This document shows positions 42,038 to 53,708 of a stretch of DNA of 64,000 bases, piece after piece. The position numbers and the translations under genes are program-made. Each line of letters opens with the position of its first letter. Position 1 is the stretch's first letter. The notes beneath the pieces were generated by a model. The model saw only the letters and a program-made list of their open reading frames with translations, did no database searches and was not told the origin of the DNA. The DNA comes from Vicia villosa (lineage: Eukaryota; Streptophyta; Magnoliopsida; Fabales; Fabaceae). Location of the stretch: contig NC_081183.1 in assembly GCF_029867415.1 (NCBI RefSeq), positions 64,616,336 through 64,680,335 of the forward strand, in the 5' to 3' direction.

Positions 42038-43972
42038 GTCTTGTTTGAGAAAATAAATCTCTATGTCTTTGTGATTTTTTTGTTTGATCTTGTCTTGAAG
42101 ATGCTCAGCTGGAGATTTATGATTTCTGCTTGGGGATGAATAGTAATTTGATGTACCTTGATTGGGGATAAAAGATATTAGTAAACCATGTTGGAGAAAA
42201 GCAACGTGTTGAAGAACCGGTAGTGTTGAAGATGTAAACTCTATTGGGGAGCCATGTCTTTGTCAGGACGAGAGCATTTGAAGATATCTTCTTAATGATT
42301 ACTCTATGGGGATATGATCTTGTGAACTCGGCTCTGTGGGGAGACATGGGTGTCTTGAAAGTTTCCCCCAGTATTATAGTAACTACCATTCCTGGACTTG
42401 ATTAGGACACACCACTGAGTATTGATCAAGATGTCAAACTGGACTCGCATAGATTTGCCCCTGCTAGTAGGAACTTTGGAAAGATTTGCCTCGCGAGGAC
42501 TTTATGAGATGTGCGATATGGGCGACATGCCCCTAGTACTTAGTATGATGCCCCTTACTGATCGGGCAGTAGATTCGGCCCCACTTGGATGCATGCCCCT
42601 GATTGTTGATGTTTCTGAGAGATTTTTGAAATCTGACCTGATTATCCCAAATTGATCGGGAAATAGTTTGAAACCCACTTGGGATATGGGCATTTCTGGA
42701 TTGCCCCAGATTGTTTGGACAAAACACGTCGTGCCCCTTGTATATGCAAGAGACATTGCTTCTGGAGTGATCTTGTCTGTCGGGATAACTGTTAGTCATT
42801 AGTTGTACCCTGTGCAGGTTCTTCCTGTTGCTAACATTTTAAATTATGTAACAGAATATGTTTAATAATGTATTCATGAGATGCAGTGCATATGTTTGTC
42901 TTGAGTTTTTTTGAAAAACGTTAAAGCAGGAGATGTAAAAGCGTGATATTTGTAAAAACATGATATTTGTAACAACGTGGTATTTGTAAAAACGTGATGT
43001 TTGTAAAAACGAAATATCAACTCAGCATTTGTGGTAAACCTTAAATGTGGCTTGGTTCACGGTTTAAGAAACAAAGGATAATGGCCCAAAAATTTATTTA
43101 TACCCATCCCCTTCTTCGTGATGTTCTTCGATCCTATGCTCAGTTAACTTTGCGTTTCAGCTTTAGCAAAGCTTGACGTCGAAACATTGACATTTGATGA
43201 TGGACAAAGCAACGGGAGTTTGTTCGTCCAAGCAGTCATCCCTTTTTTGTAGTACTGTCTTTTTGTCGAGGATTTGTAATGACCTCTTTTGAAATGTTTT
43301 CTTTTGTCGAGGATTTGTAGCGACCTCTTCTTTGATTTTGTTATCCCTAACTTTTGCCTGAACTGCTTGTTTTGAGATTACAGTCAGCAGGATGTTTATA
43401 ATTTTTTATAAGTCCCCTTCGTAGGTTTTGACTTAACATCTTTTCCTTTTCGGTGGATATCGACTGCATGACTTACTAGTTGCGGGAACCCATCATTTTT
43501 GTATAAACAACAGCTATTGCGATTGCGTTAAATAAGTAACTACCCTTCCCCAGGTTGTGATTAAGGGTTTGATTTGTATGAGAAATAAACTTCTACTCCT
43601 TAGGCTCAAAGGGGTTGACGAGGGATTATCATCCTTATATCTCCACTGTTTAGGAACTGAAACAATGCATGTACATCGTCAGCATAGTCTGTTCGAAAGC
43701 ATATTGTATGAGGTTGCGGTATCATTTTCGTCATCCTCCCTCAAGAGGCTTACAGCTTAACAGGAGTTGAATATCACAAAACATATGCAAAGTAAAGACA
43801 TAATTTAAAATGAGTGATAGCGAATTAATTTATTCAAGACAAACATATGCAACGCACTGATGATGATTATTAAAACACATAATGTCTATCATAAGTCGAA
43901 TGTTCAATCAAACAGGAAAAAATTGCAAATTAAAGTAAATCTAATGATCTAAAAAGTTCATCCTTCTAGACA
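42038..43972 (-). other. Element E 3' UTR
   Basis: No coding sequence. On the minus strand it has TTCAGGCAAAAGTTAGGGAT, as after the element A integrase, and a stem-loop TAAGTC-AAAA-CCT...AGG-G-GACTTA (43409-43435) like those of A and B. TCCCCAAG/TCCCCAAT words are frequent to the left. Short ORFs on both strands are not family members. Confidence 0.65.
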
Positions 43973-44803
43973 TTAATCCATCTTATCGTGATTAGGCATG
44001 GGAACCGTGATCACTACGGGAGTTTTGGGATAGTTGAATTCAATTTCACCAGCATCAATCAGGTCTTGAATCTTGTTCTTCAGTGTCCAGCAACTATTTG
44101 TATCGTGACCAGGGCTACCGGAGTGGTATGCATATCTCGCATTGGGATTATAGCCGCGAGCAGAAGTACTAGGATTCCTAGGGGGATCCTTTAAAGTAAT
44201 CAACTCTGACTTTAGCAAGTATTGTAATGCCTGAGCCAGTGACATATTGATCTTTGTGAACTAACACTTAGGTGCCTCTGACTTACGTCCTTGTTGTGGA
44301 ACTGGTGTAGAGATCAGAATTGTCCCCACAGATTGGTTGTGTTCATTACGACCTTTCTGATTGTACATAGCATTAGTCAAGTGAGGTTCCTCAAGTGAAT
44401 TGAAGTCAATGATCTTTTCATCAATTAAGTCTTGAATCTTGTGCTTCAATTGCCAACAATCCTTTGTATCATGACCAGAACTATTTGAATGATAAGAACA
44501 TCTCGCATGGTACTTATACCCAGGAGTGGGATTGGTAGGAAATGAATATGGAGGCAATAGAGTTATCAAGTTCTGATCGAGCAGTTGTTGTAGAATTTGA
44601 GACAACGGCATGTGCAACGAAGCGAATAGCCACTTGGGTTTGGATTTCCATTTATCTTGCCCACCTTGCTGCCTATGTTGATCCTTCTCCTTCTCGATAA
44701 GAAGTGCCTTTAATTCTTCTCGCCCCTTGGCCAAGTGAAAGATTATTTTTCGGAACTGGTTATTCTGAGCCTGAAGATTTTTGACAGATTGTTTGAGATC
44801 CAT
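43973..44803 (-). pseudogene. gag: Element E shortened Gag with two knuckle modules
   Basis: Start taken at the ATG of MDLKQSVKNLQAQNNQF (44803); the frame is open further upstream to 44905 and a TTTATTTCAG acceptor-like site lies just before. After the coiled-coil start the capsid core is missing and the frame goes straight to a C-terminal module (LITL...CSYHSNSSGHDTKDCWQLK..IQDLID). TAG at 44261-44263 is followed in the same frame by a second copy of the same module (YAYHSGSPGHDTNSCWTLK..IQDLIDAGEIEF), where the first Cys is Tyr. Ends at 43973. It may be a duplicated nucleic-acid-binding domain in a non-autonomous element. Confidence 0.7.
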
Positions 44804-45048
44804 TTTCTCGCTGAAATAAACAGCGGAAAGATGAGGCATTTGCTTTATAAAACCTGTGATGTAATGTTTATGAATGATATGATTATGCATATGCAATGAT
44901 TTCAAGGAGTTAAAGGCTTTTTAACACATTTAAAGGAAAAAATAGAAACAAGAATAAAATAATATTTCAACTAGAAACCAATGTATTATAAGTTTTGTAG
45001 TTGCATCAAAAGATACTGAAAATAATAAATAAAATACAATAAAAGAAA

Positions 45049-46516
45049 TCAATCTTCAAGTCGGCGCTTCCTCTTCAATCCTCTGATCTCTTCTTTATGG
45101 GCTTTGACCATTTCATTCTTTTCTTGGACAAGTCTATCAATCTCTCGCTCCCATGATTGTATTTGATCAGGCGAGATGAAGTCTTCAATCTTCCATTTGT
45201 GGGAGAAATAGTCAAGCATACTATCTCGTTCCTTAGTATTAGCCACTAACACTGCTTTTTCTGCTTCAACCTCTTGTAACCGCTTTTCAAGATCAGCCTT
45301 TTCTTGTCTTAAATGAGCAACTGTGGCAGCAAGGTCTTCGTTCGGAGCGGGTACATAAGGCTCCAATTCTACATGAACCTCTGGAGGAGTGATCCTTGGA
45401 ACAACAGGTGTGTCAGATGGATATGGTATGCCAAACTCAACGACTCGATCATAGATCCATCTGAAGTAGAGGTCTGAAGGAGTATAGGCCCTTGTTCCCA
45501 AATCTCTTATACCTACCTTTTTTTACCTCGTACCAAGCTTTAATGAAACGGCTCTTTTTTCCGGAGGTATCGGAGTCGTAGTCAAAATTTTCCGCACTAA
45601 GATATATGGAGCGTGGCTTATCTTTCAAAGAAAAACCAAACTGATGTCGAGCGAGGACAGGATTATAAGTGATTCCCCCTCGGGTACCAAGAAGAGGTAC
45701 ATTAGGGAATTCTCCGCAACGGTCAAATAACTGGATACCCTCGAACTCCTTTTGATGCCAGATGATGTCATCATAAGAAAGTTTCATAATTCTCTGAATC
45801 CAAGTCAAACCTTCTTCATTCTTTATTACTGATCGAGGCAAGTGAGAAATAAACCACTTGTGCAGAAGAGGAATGCATCCTAAGACACAACCTTGTCTCT
45901 TTGTTACTCTAGCATTGATGGAGTGCAATAAATCACCAAGTAAAGTAGGAACAAGATTCTTGCTAAGGAAGATCTTAATAGCAGCCCTATCAACAACTTT
46001 GTCGCAACGATGAAATAAAACTTGTCCATATATCAAAAAAGTTAGAACACTTTCCAAGGCATCCATGCTTAGAGCTTCAGCAAAGATCTTGGCCTTCTCG
46101 TATAAGAAATCCACAGGTATCCCAGAATAGTCTCTTCTATTGATCCAAACCTTGTTAATTTCTGTCCTTGGTAAATGTAAGGCAGCAGCAATGTCTTCCA
46201 ACTTAGGACCTCCTTCCTCACCAGTGTAAGGAATTTGATCAGGTATAGGGATGTCCATTATATGAGAAAATTCTTCCAATGTAGGTACTAGTTGAAAATC
46301 TCTATAAGTAAAACAATGAAGAAGAGGATCATAAAACTGCATCATGGAATTGAGGAGAGCTTCATCCACTTTGATTCGCACTAGATTTATCAATTTGTTG
46401 AGAGGCTCGGTGAGGACGAGAGAACCAGTAATATCATCACATAAGAGCTTTAGTGAAGTAGGTACTTTCTTGAAGTTGAGAAAGAAAGGCTTACGGACTA
46501 AGATTTCCATTCTCAA
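45049..46516 (-). pseudogene. Element E ORF1, one frameshift
   Basis: Homologous to Ogre B ORF1: MQFYDPLLHCFTYRDFQLVP, LLIYG-type FLIYGQVLFHRCDKVVDRAA, and CGEFPNVPLLGTRGGITYNP. The first frame (46516-45449) loses register near 45500. The second (45501-45049) continues with YFRWIYDRVVEFGIPYPS and a coiled coil (LRQEKADLEKRLQEVEAEKA) ending in a basic tail (RGLKRKRRLED). This copy retains the segment deleted in Ogre B. Biochemical role unknown. Confidence 0.8.
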
Positions 46517-47222
46517 ATAACCTACAAAACAAATTACGGTTAAAAAAACCTTTTTTCTCCTTGAAATGGGTTAGCCATGTCATGAATGCATGTATGCATG
46601 ATGCATCACAGAAAAAAAAATCCACACAAATCACACAATTTTTTGCTTAAGGCTTGCATGGAGTATGATCAGATGTCCTTCCTTAAGGTACTTCTATGGA
46701 TAAGGAGATTTCAGCAACATGTTCTATAAGTTATCCAGAATTGTCAGCCCTTCTAAAGCACCCTCGGACATGATGCATTTGCACCATGCAATGATACTTT
46801 GAGAGAGAACCTATATGAATTGTAGCATCGGGTAGAGACTAGTTCTCAACATTTGTCAAGAGTAGTCCCCCCACTACGTTTCTAAAGGCCAGGATGGGTT
46901 AAAGGTGACTAAAGGTCCTTGAGCTTCGGCGCACCCACAGGCACATACATAGACCTCCCTCATTTGAGAAAGGTGTGCATATGGCTATGGAGTCCTAACT
47001 CAAGCGTGAACTTCATATTGACTCATCTCCCACATATGTGAAAGATGTCGTCATGACTATGCCACTCTTAATCTTAAGTGTTCTTGAATCCGGGAATAGG
47101 ATTTGTCCTTCATTTAATTCCCATAGCGCCCCTGAAAAATAAAACAAACAAAGCAAACAATAGAAAACATTTAAAGTGTTCCTAAACTTTTAAGGTAACC
47201 CCTCTTTTTTAAGAAAAAAAAT
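46517..47222 (-). other. Element E leader
   Basis: Between primer site and ORF1, no ORF. A poly-A/T stretch adjoins the primer site. Nothing else can be assigned. Confidence 0.5.
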
Positions 47223-47239
47223 CCCCAATAGAGTCGCCA
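47223..47239 (-). promoter_or_regulatory. Element E primer binding site (Arg-tRNA type)
   Basis: On the minus strand TGGCGACTCTATTGGGG, 4 bp from the LTR end TTACA. It matches the Ogre B primer site in its first eight bases and the GGGG end. Confidence 0.8.
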
Positions 47240-47243
47240 GTTC

Positions 47244-48396
47244 TGTAATACGGTGAACTGACTTTATCGAAATGTCGCGGTTAAGCATGAGTCACCACCG
47301 ACTTTTATTTTATCCAATTATCAGAAAGGCTAAAAGAACAGGAAAAACCTTTTAAATAAAAACTGAGTTCGAGGGGTAATTTATGCCAAGGGAAGGTGTT
47401 AGGCACCCTTTGCATCCATGGTTATCCATGGGCTCTTAATTGCTTTGCTCTTTTGAAAGAAAAAGTGTAGAAAAGAAATAAGACTTTAGCTTGTAAATAA
47501 GCGTAGCTTTTTGATTTTTTTTTAGAAAAGGGTAGAAAAATATTTTAAACCAGAGCATGCAATTAAGGGAAAATTACCTAGTTAGATGAAAAATGTTCTT
47601 TTTAGCCTTTCAGGGCTATCCCTACCATAAGAGGGTAGGGAAGTCCTTTTGTTTGGAGGTTAACGGGTCATCGAGTTATCGTTCGCCAAAGACTGTCCCT
47701 AGCCATAGATGAGGCAGGTAGTCTAAGGGAAGGATCAGAATAGCCTTTCGTTTAGGCAACCAGAGGATACCTCAGCACTTTGTAGGCAACTTCGAGGGAC
47801 GAGGTCATATTTGGCGAATCGAAGGCAGCATCATTAGGGACTTATGGCCTTTGAATGGATCGAGGGCAACATTGCTGAGGTATCCTCGTATTCGAGGGAC
47901 AAGGCTATTCTGCAAAAAAAATATCGTTTTGCGAGCTTCTAGAAGGACCTGTAATGTTTTGACTTATATCTCTTAGGCGGAAGCATTTCTTGACATTGGG
48001 ACCAACATAAAAGTTGTAGAGAATTGAATTTCCTTGAGAATGAGCTTTGGTTGGGGAATTTATGATATAGCATGAGAGACTTCTGGCCAGTCAAAGTACA
48101 ATTGACTTTTTCTTAGAAACCCTAATTTAGTAACTTGGACTTTTGTTGATTTCTGAGCTTTTGACTGAGCAATCTTGTGAACTGAGGCTTGAAACTAGTC
48201 ATGGAGATGATTTGAATCCTAAAATATCATATGAAGCTTACTTGAGGCCTTGATACATCCTTTCTTCTTAGCAAATCCGAAACCCTAATTTGAGGACCCT
48301 TTGATTAGAAGAGTGTGCCTTAGATTAACCCTTGAGTCTTGAATCATTGTATGAGTTTGAAAGTGAAATGAGATGGGCAAATTTTGGGGTATGACA
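47244..48396 (-). repeat. Element E 5' LTR (1153 bp)
   Basis: On the minus strand it begins TGTCATACCCCAAAATTTG at 48396 and ends ...TTACA at 47244. It shares the TGTCATACCCCAA start with the Ogre B LTR. Inverted repeats such as CCCTACC/GGGTAGG (near 47620) occur. The bases outside the right end are ACAAC. Confidence 0.8.
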
Positions 48397-50247
48397 ACAA
48401 CATTTAAACATAACAACAATCGTCCATTCCCGAGTGCTACGTATCAGAGCACAGCCATTTTGACTTATTATATAGCATCATGAAGACTTCATAAATTAAC
48501 TTCAAACTTCCACAATTATACTTGAGTGCCTGCCCAATTCCCATGGTAGGGGAAACATCAGCATAAGGGGTGAGATATCTAACAATATAATACGATGCAT
48601 GATAAATAATATAATAGAAATCAGATCGTATAATTTGCCACTTCACAACTTTCAAATAACAATTATAACAATAAATATAATAACAAATAGCAACGACAAT
48701 TATAAAAACAACTATAATAGCAATTAGCAACAACAGTTATAATAATAGTTATAATAATCATTACACATCTTTCCAACAATACCTGTCACAACAAATCGTT
48801 AGCATAATTTCACACTAAGTCATCAACAACGTATTATAACAAAATCATTAATTTAATACAACACTTATCCATCATCACAACAACATCATCAACAAAAATT
48901 AATCAACTCAAAATGCGACTCATAATAATGCATATGCATGTGGTATCATTTGGAGTAAAACACACAACTTAAACATTTTCCATTCAGGCCATCGTCACTT
49001 TTGCCATTTTCAGGCTAACTTAAACATTTGTCATTTTCAGGCTGTCGTGTTTGCCATAATTTTCAGGTCGTCGTGTTTGCCATGATTTTGAGGCCGTTTT
49101 GTTTGCCATAACTTTCAGGCCATCGTGTTGCCATAATTTTTCAGGCATGCATTATGCAATGGATGCGACTCAATGAATGCAACAATCACATACAACACAA
49201 CAAAAATCTCATCATGAGGCATACACCTATATCACTGTTATTACTAATTATTAGAGGTAATCATCATCGCAAAAGGCATAAGCTTATATCATCACTACAA
49301 CACTGACCCTAGGCCTACAACATCATCATCGTATCAACAGCATAATCATAACGATAATATAATCATTATCAATCACTAACATCACAATATTAACAACATA
49401 TTATTACAACAACATAACAACTATACCAACATCAACATAGAACAATTTTCAACAATAGATTCATTAACAGTAGAACAATTTCAGCAATATCAGAAACAAC
49501 CACCACAAACAACCACACACCGCAACAATTTTACACAACCACAAACAGAGGCGATTATGCAAACCCAATCTCACATACAATTCATCATAAATCCCATTAT
49601 AGAGTCAGAACCTCACCCTTACCTTGGATTGGAGATTACTCTATAATTTTACCGATCGAAGCCTTCTAGCCTTAGCTTATAACCCTTGCTTCTTTTAATC
49701 ATAATCAAAAGCTAAAAAATTTCCCAAATATGCAACTACAGTGCGATGATGATATCTCGCAACTCAGACCTTATTTTGAAGAACCCAACGGTCAAAAGTT
49801 AGATATAGGTGTTGCGAACCTCCCTCAAAATTTGGCCATGATCCAACGATTAACGAATCGGGGATCTTCGATTTAGTGAGACTGCTGCAAGAAAATGGGA
49901 ATGAGTTTCTCTCCTATTTTCTCTCTTCTCTTCAACTTCCCATGATCAATTCCCCAAGACTTTTTCCCTTCTAATTAACCTAATCCCTATCTTAATCTAA
50001 TTTCATTTAACCTATTGGGCATAACATTCTCACCCCACCTTTTACTACCACCATCACTTAATTAAGTCCATATAATAAATCTAGTATTTCTTCAATACTA
50101 TTTCTACAACTTAATCAATCAATTAATCGACTAATTAATCATAACAACCCATGTCAACAATTCTCAACACTCCACAAATTCAACAATTAAATTCGAAATA
50201 ATTTGAAAATATTTAATTAAATAATTAATTAAATACCGGGTGTTACA
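48397..50247 (-). repeat. Element F 3' LTR (Ty3/gypsy), cut by element E
   Basis: On the minus strand it starts TGTAACACCCGG at 50247, directly after CTGGGAGAAC, a weak polypurine tract. AT-rich with many CAACA/ATAAT words. Its far end is missing because E lies there. Three CGTGTTTGCCAT-like units near 49020-49140 form a short tandem repeat. No ORF. Confidence 0.7.
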
Positions 50248-50821
50248 GTTCTCCCAGATCAGGCAAAATTAAAATAGGAGCGGTTGTTAACCAGCTTCAC
50301 ACTGCGAAGTCCAAATAAAAGCTTGACCCTTCCTAATCAACTGCGTCAACGGAAAAAATAACATAAAATCCTTTAATAAACTTCCGGTAATAACCTGTTA
50401 AACCAAGGAAACTTCTAATCTTAGCAAAAGATTTCAGACATTCCCATTGAGACACAGCCTCAATCTTCGACAAATCAACAACAATACCACCACTCGATAT
50501 CACATGACCAAGAAAACTCACTTCCTTCAACCAAAACTCACACTTAGAAAACTTAGCATACAACTGCTTCTCTGTCAACCTAGATAGCACAATCTTCAAA
50601 TGCTTAACATAATCCTCTTTATTCTCGGAGTAGATCAAAATATTATCAATGAACACAACAACAAACTTGTCCAAATACTGATGAAAAATCCTATTCATGT
50701 ATTCCATAAATACACCAGGAGCATTAGTCACACCGAATGACATCACATAATACTCATAGTGACCATACCTAGTCACACCGAATAAGCAATTTATATCACA
50801 TGCAACAACAGAAGTCCACAC
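50248..50821 (-). pseudogene. Element F reverse transcriptase fragment
   Basis: Minus-strand frame 50821-50333 carries Ty3/gypsy RT motifs: [50 protein letters not shown] and [15 protein letters not shown]. The catalytic FIDD is FIDN, so one essential Asp is lost. The next codons still resemble the RT/RNase H hinge (RKGQAFIWTS) before an abrupt join to the LTR, so RNase H and integrase are deleted. The first 15 or so residues at the right edge do not fit RT, marking another junction near 50780. Confidence 0.8.
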
Positions 50822-52279
50822 ACTTCAGGTATACATGTATTTAACACTTCATAAATACATATTACATATTCACATATACAACATGGCTCAAAGGATTCAA
50901 GGTTGTCAAGTAAATCATTTACAATTATCACCAAGATACCAATCATACAATTATCACATAATCACACCAAAACACAAATCACATCGACACATGTGACTCC
51001 AAATGAGACTCAATGCATATGCATGTGGTAACAATGTTATCCTTAGAGGATTCCCCGCGTCCATATCTCAGACATATAACCAGCAATAAGCCTGTCCTCT
51101 AAGCTTCAAACCAATCCTCTAGGTTTGGGACATGTAAATAGCTCCCACGGAACTACCAAACATTGCCTCTTTCTCACCGAATGAATGCATGTTCAAATAA
51201 AAAATTATTTGCAATTAAGACCATCTCTGAATCTTAATCATACAAAAATATATCTCACCATTTATCACATATGAATTTCACATCATTTGCACAAACATAC
51301 ATATAACCATATAATCAATCCCACATGAAAACATCATCACAACACTCGCCAAATCCACACATCACAAATAACAAGTAGCAAACATAGCTCAACAATGTTA
51401 TTCTCAAGTAAACAAAATTCCCAATATACATACATGGAATTTCAAGTATCATGTTATCACACAAAATTAATTCAAAACCCACTCAAACGATTCCAGAAAA
51501 TTATGGAACATTCACTATAATTCATGATAAATAATAAGCATACAAAGACCTAACTCAATTTCACAAAAAAAACTTTGCATTGCAGATCGCACTAAGCGCG
51601 ATGGACCGTACTAAGCCCGCTATTCTGCAGAAAATTTTTGCTACAGAAAACATTCTGTCAAATCACAAATTCTTCACCAAAAACCATCCAAAACATAAAT
51701 TTAATCATGGAAATAATATATTCTAACATATACATAACACAAGGGATCATTTTCCATTACAAAAACAAAATTTCATGATATTGATTTCATCACCTCATTT
51801 CAAACCCTAACATTTTAAATCTTTGAAAATGATGAACAAATCCTAGTTTCATGCTACTACCCTTGCATAATCATTATAAAAACCCATAATAATGGAAAAT
51901 TTCATCCTTACCTTAGTCTTTGAGCTTCTAGGGTTGCCTCCTCTTCTCTCTCTCTCTTCTCTTCTCTTCTCTTTCTCCTCTCTTCTTCTCTTTTCTTTTC
52001 TTACTATCTTTCTCTTTTCTCTTATTTTGTGAAAATCTCACTAACACAATATTATCTAAATGGACTTACTAATTAACACCTCACTATTTCTCATTCTAAC
52101 GAACATTAGTCCCAATTGATTATTTTCTCATTTTCACACTTACCAACCCAAAACACAAATATCACAAATATATCACAAAACACATATTTAATCAATTATC
52201 ATACCACATAATAATTATTAAAATAAACAAATAAAGAAATATTTAATAAAATAATAAATACTAAAAACGAGATGTTACA
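50822..52279 (-). repeat. LTR-like sequence G
   Basis: On the minus strand starts TGTAACATCTCG at 52279. AT-rich, with a TC-rich microsatellite at 51940-52020 and a GCACTAAGCGCGAT segment (51590). It shares GCATATGCATGTGGTA with LTR F but is otherwise different, so it is probably a separate solo or truncated LTR. The left end and target duplication were not found. Confidence 0.55.
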
Positions 52280-52918
52280 GAGCCTGCTTTACCTCTCTTT
52301 CAAAGTTTCTGTCAGTCAGACGCAACTCTTGTGCCACTAGACTACTCTGCAACTCTTCAATTCACATGGTAATCAGATTCTTAGAATGTTCAATTGCTAC
52401 AACAATGTAATCAAACTAAGGTGTAAGGGATCTTAGTCCCTTCTCAATAATAACTTGTTTAGAAAGCGTTTCTCCACAAACTTTATCTCATTGGTGAAGA
52501 AAATCACCCTGGAGATGTAATCTGGTACCTTCTCATTATTCTTTATGTTGAGATTCTCATACTACTCATGTAGACTATGAAGCTTCACCTTCTTCACTGA
52601 TGTGTCACTTCCATAGCACCATACCAGTGTGTCCCACACAGCCTTCACTGTCGTTGAATTGATGATCTTCTCAAACACATTCGTATCCACACACTGATGG
52701 ATATATAATAATTCCTTATGATCCTTCTTCCTCAGTTCTCTTTGTGCATTTCTTTGCACTTCACTTGCATCTGCTGCAACCGTTGTGTAACCGTCATTGA
52801 CGAGATCAAGAACATCTTGAGCACCAAACAACACATGCATCTGAATAATCCATCGATTCTAGTTCTTTTCATCAAATACTGGAAGTTTTGTGTTCAAGCT
52901 ACCGTTTCTTCCGTTCAT
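52280..52918 (-). pseudogene. Ty1/copia Gag fragment H
   Basis: On the minus strand from ATG 52918 (MNGRNGSLNTKLPVFDEKN), then a stop, then the open part 52840-52562 with FGAQDVLDLVNDGYT, AQRELRKKDHKELLYIHQCV and VWDTLVWCYG, the UBN2-type gag domain of plant copia elements. After TGA/TAG stops similarity continues weakly to about 52280, where LTR G interrupts. No LTR or primer site of its own is visible. A different family from element D. Confidence 0.75.
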
Positions 52919-53457
52919 CTTCGTTCTTGTGCAAATTCACTCTGATCTCACCAACACTCGTGTTTCCCAGTCCTACAAAATCAAGAAATTTGATATTGTT
53001 CTAATTTCAATCGTAAATTCAAGGTTGAGTAACTAACTTTCAAAAATAAAAACTCAGTTACCATTTTGTAACACTCTCAAAATGAATTCTCTACTAAACT
53101 GAAACTTAAAGTTCAGTATTTATACTATCAAACTTAAATGCAACTCAAATTAAATTGAAATGCAAATCTAAAATATATTGAATTTGAATTACACTTCATT
53201 GAAGTAGCATGCTCCAAATATAATATCAATAGCACCCTACCTGCATAGACTCTTTCAATAATTAAATATATCCCAAAATAGTTGCATATACCAATATCAT
53301 GCTCCAAATATAAAATATATAGTACAAAGTTTAGGCATAGGTTCTTGCAATGCCACATCTTATTTATCCAGTCTCCTTCCCTCCGTCTAAATAAATCATG
53401 ATTGAGTGAGTCATAAACAAACTATGATCAAGAAAGAAAATGTGTGGTTTCAAAATT
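52919..53457. other. Non-coding stretch right of the copia gag fragment
   Basis: AT-rich with two copies of ATGCTCCAAATATAA (53208 and 53300). No credible gene or element end. Confidence 0.5.
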
Positions 53458-53708
53458 AACATCACACATTGGAAACCTCCAAGGGTTGGTCTAGCGGTGG
53501 AGGTTTGGGTCTTGAGAGTATGCTCCTCTCATGGTTCTGATTTTGAATCATGATAGTTGCCATCCATCCTTATGTTGGTCTAGCCCATACTAAACTTTGT
53601 TCTGGCTTTAAACGGGACCCCCGCTAGTGGACGATGAGAATGGTCCCTCTTGGATTAGTCAGTCGCAAGGCCGGATACCAAGATTTTCAAAAATAAAAAC
53701 ATCACACA
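53458..53708 (+). mobile_element. Legume SINE with target duplications
   Basis: Target duplication AACATCACACA at 53458-53468 and 53698-53708. The body (about 229 bp) begins with a tRNA-like head: GGTCTAGCGGTGG as box A and GGTTCTGATTTTGAATC as a decayed box B. The tail GCCGGATACCAAGATTTTCA then A-rich is typical of a legume SINE family. The 3' end has no long poly(A). A 60-codon frame overlapping the end is chance. Confidence 0.85.

Larger units (their letters stand above)
42033..48396 (-). mobile_element. Ogre-like element E, minus strand, pol deleted
   Basis: Reading leftwards: LTR (48396-47244), Arg-tRNA-type primer site, leader, ORF1, a shortened gag, then directly a 3' UTR of Ogre type. 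Protease, RT and integrase are absent. It is cut on the left by D and continues at 33332-33599. The LTR (1153 bp) is much shorter than in Ogre B, so it is a related but distinct Tat/Ogre family. Confidence 0.8.

Noticed and set aside
50822..52279. LTR G as the 5' LTR of element F
   Set aside because: Its start and most of its length differ from LTR F too much for a pair, and no primer site follows it.
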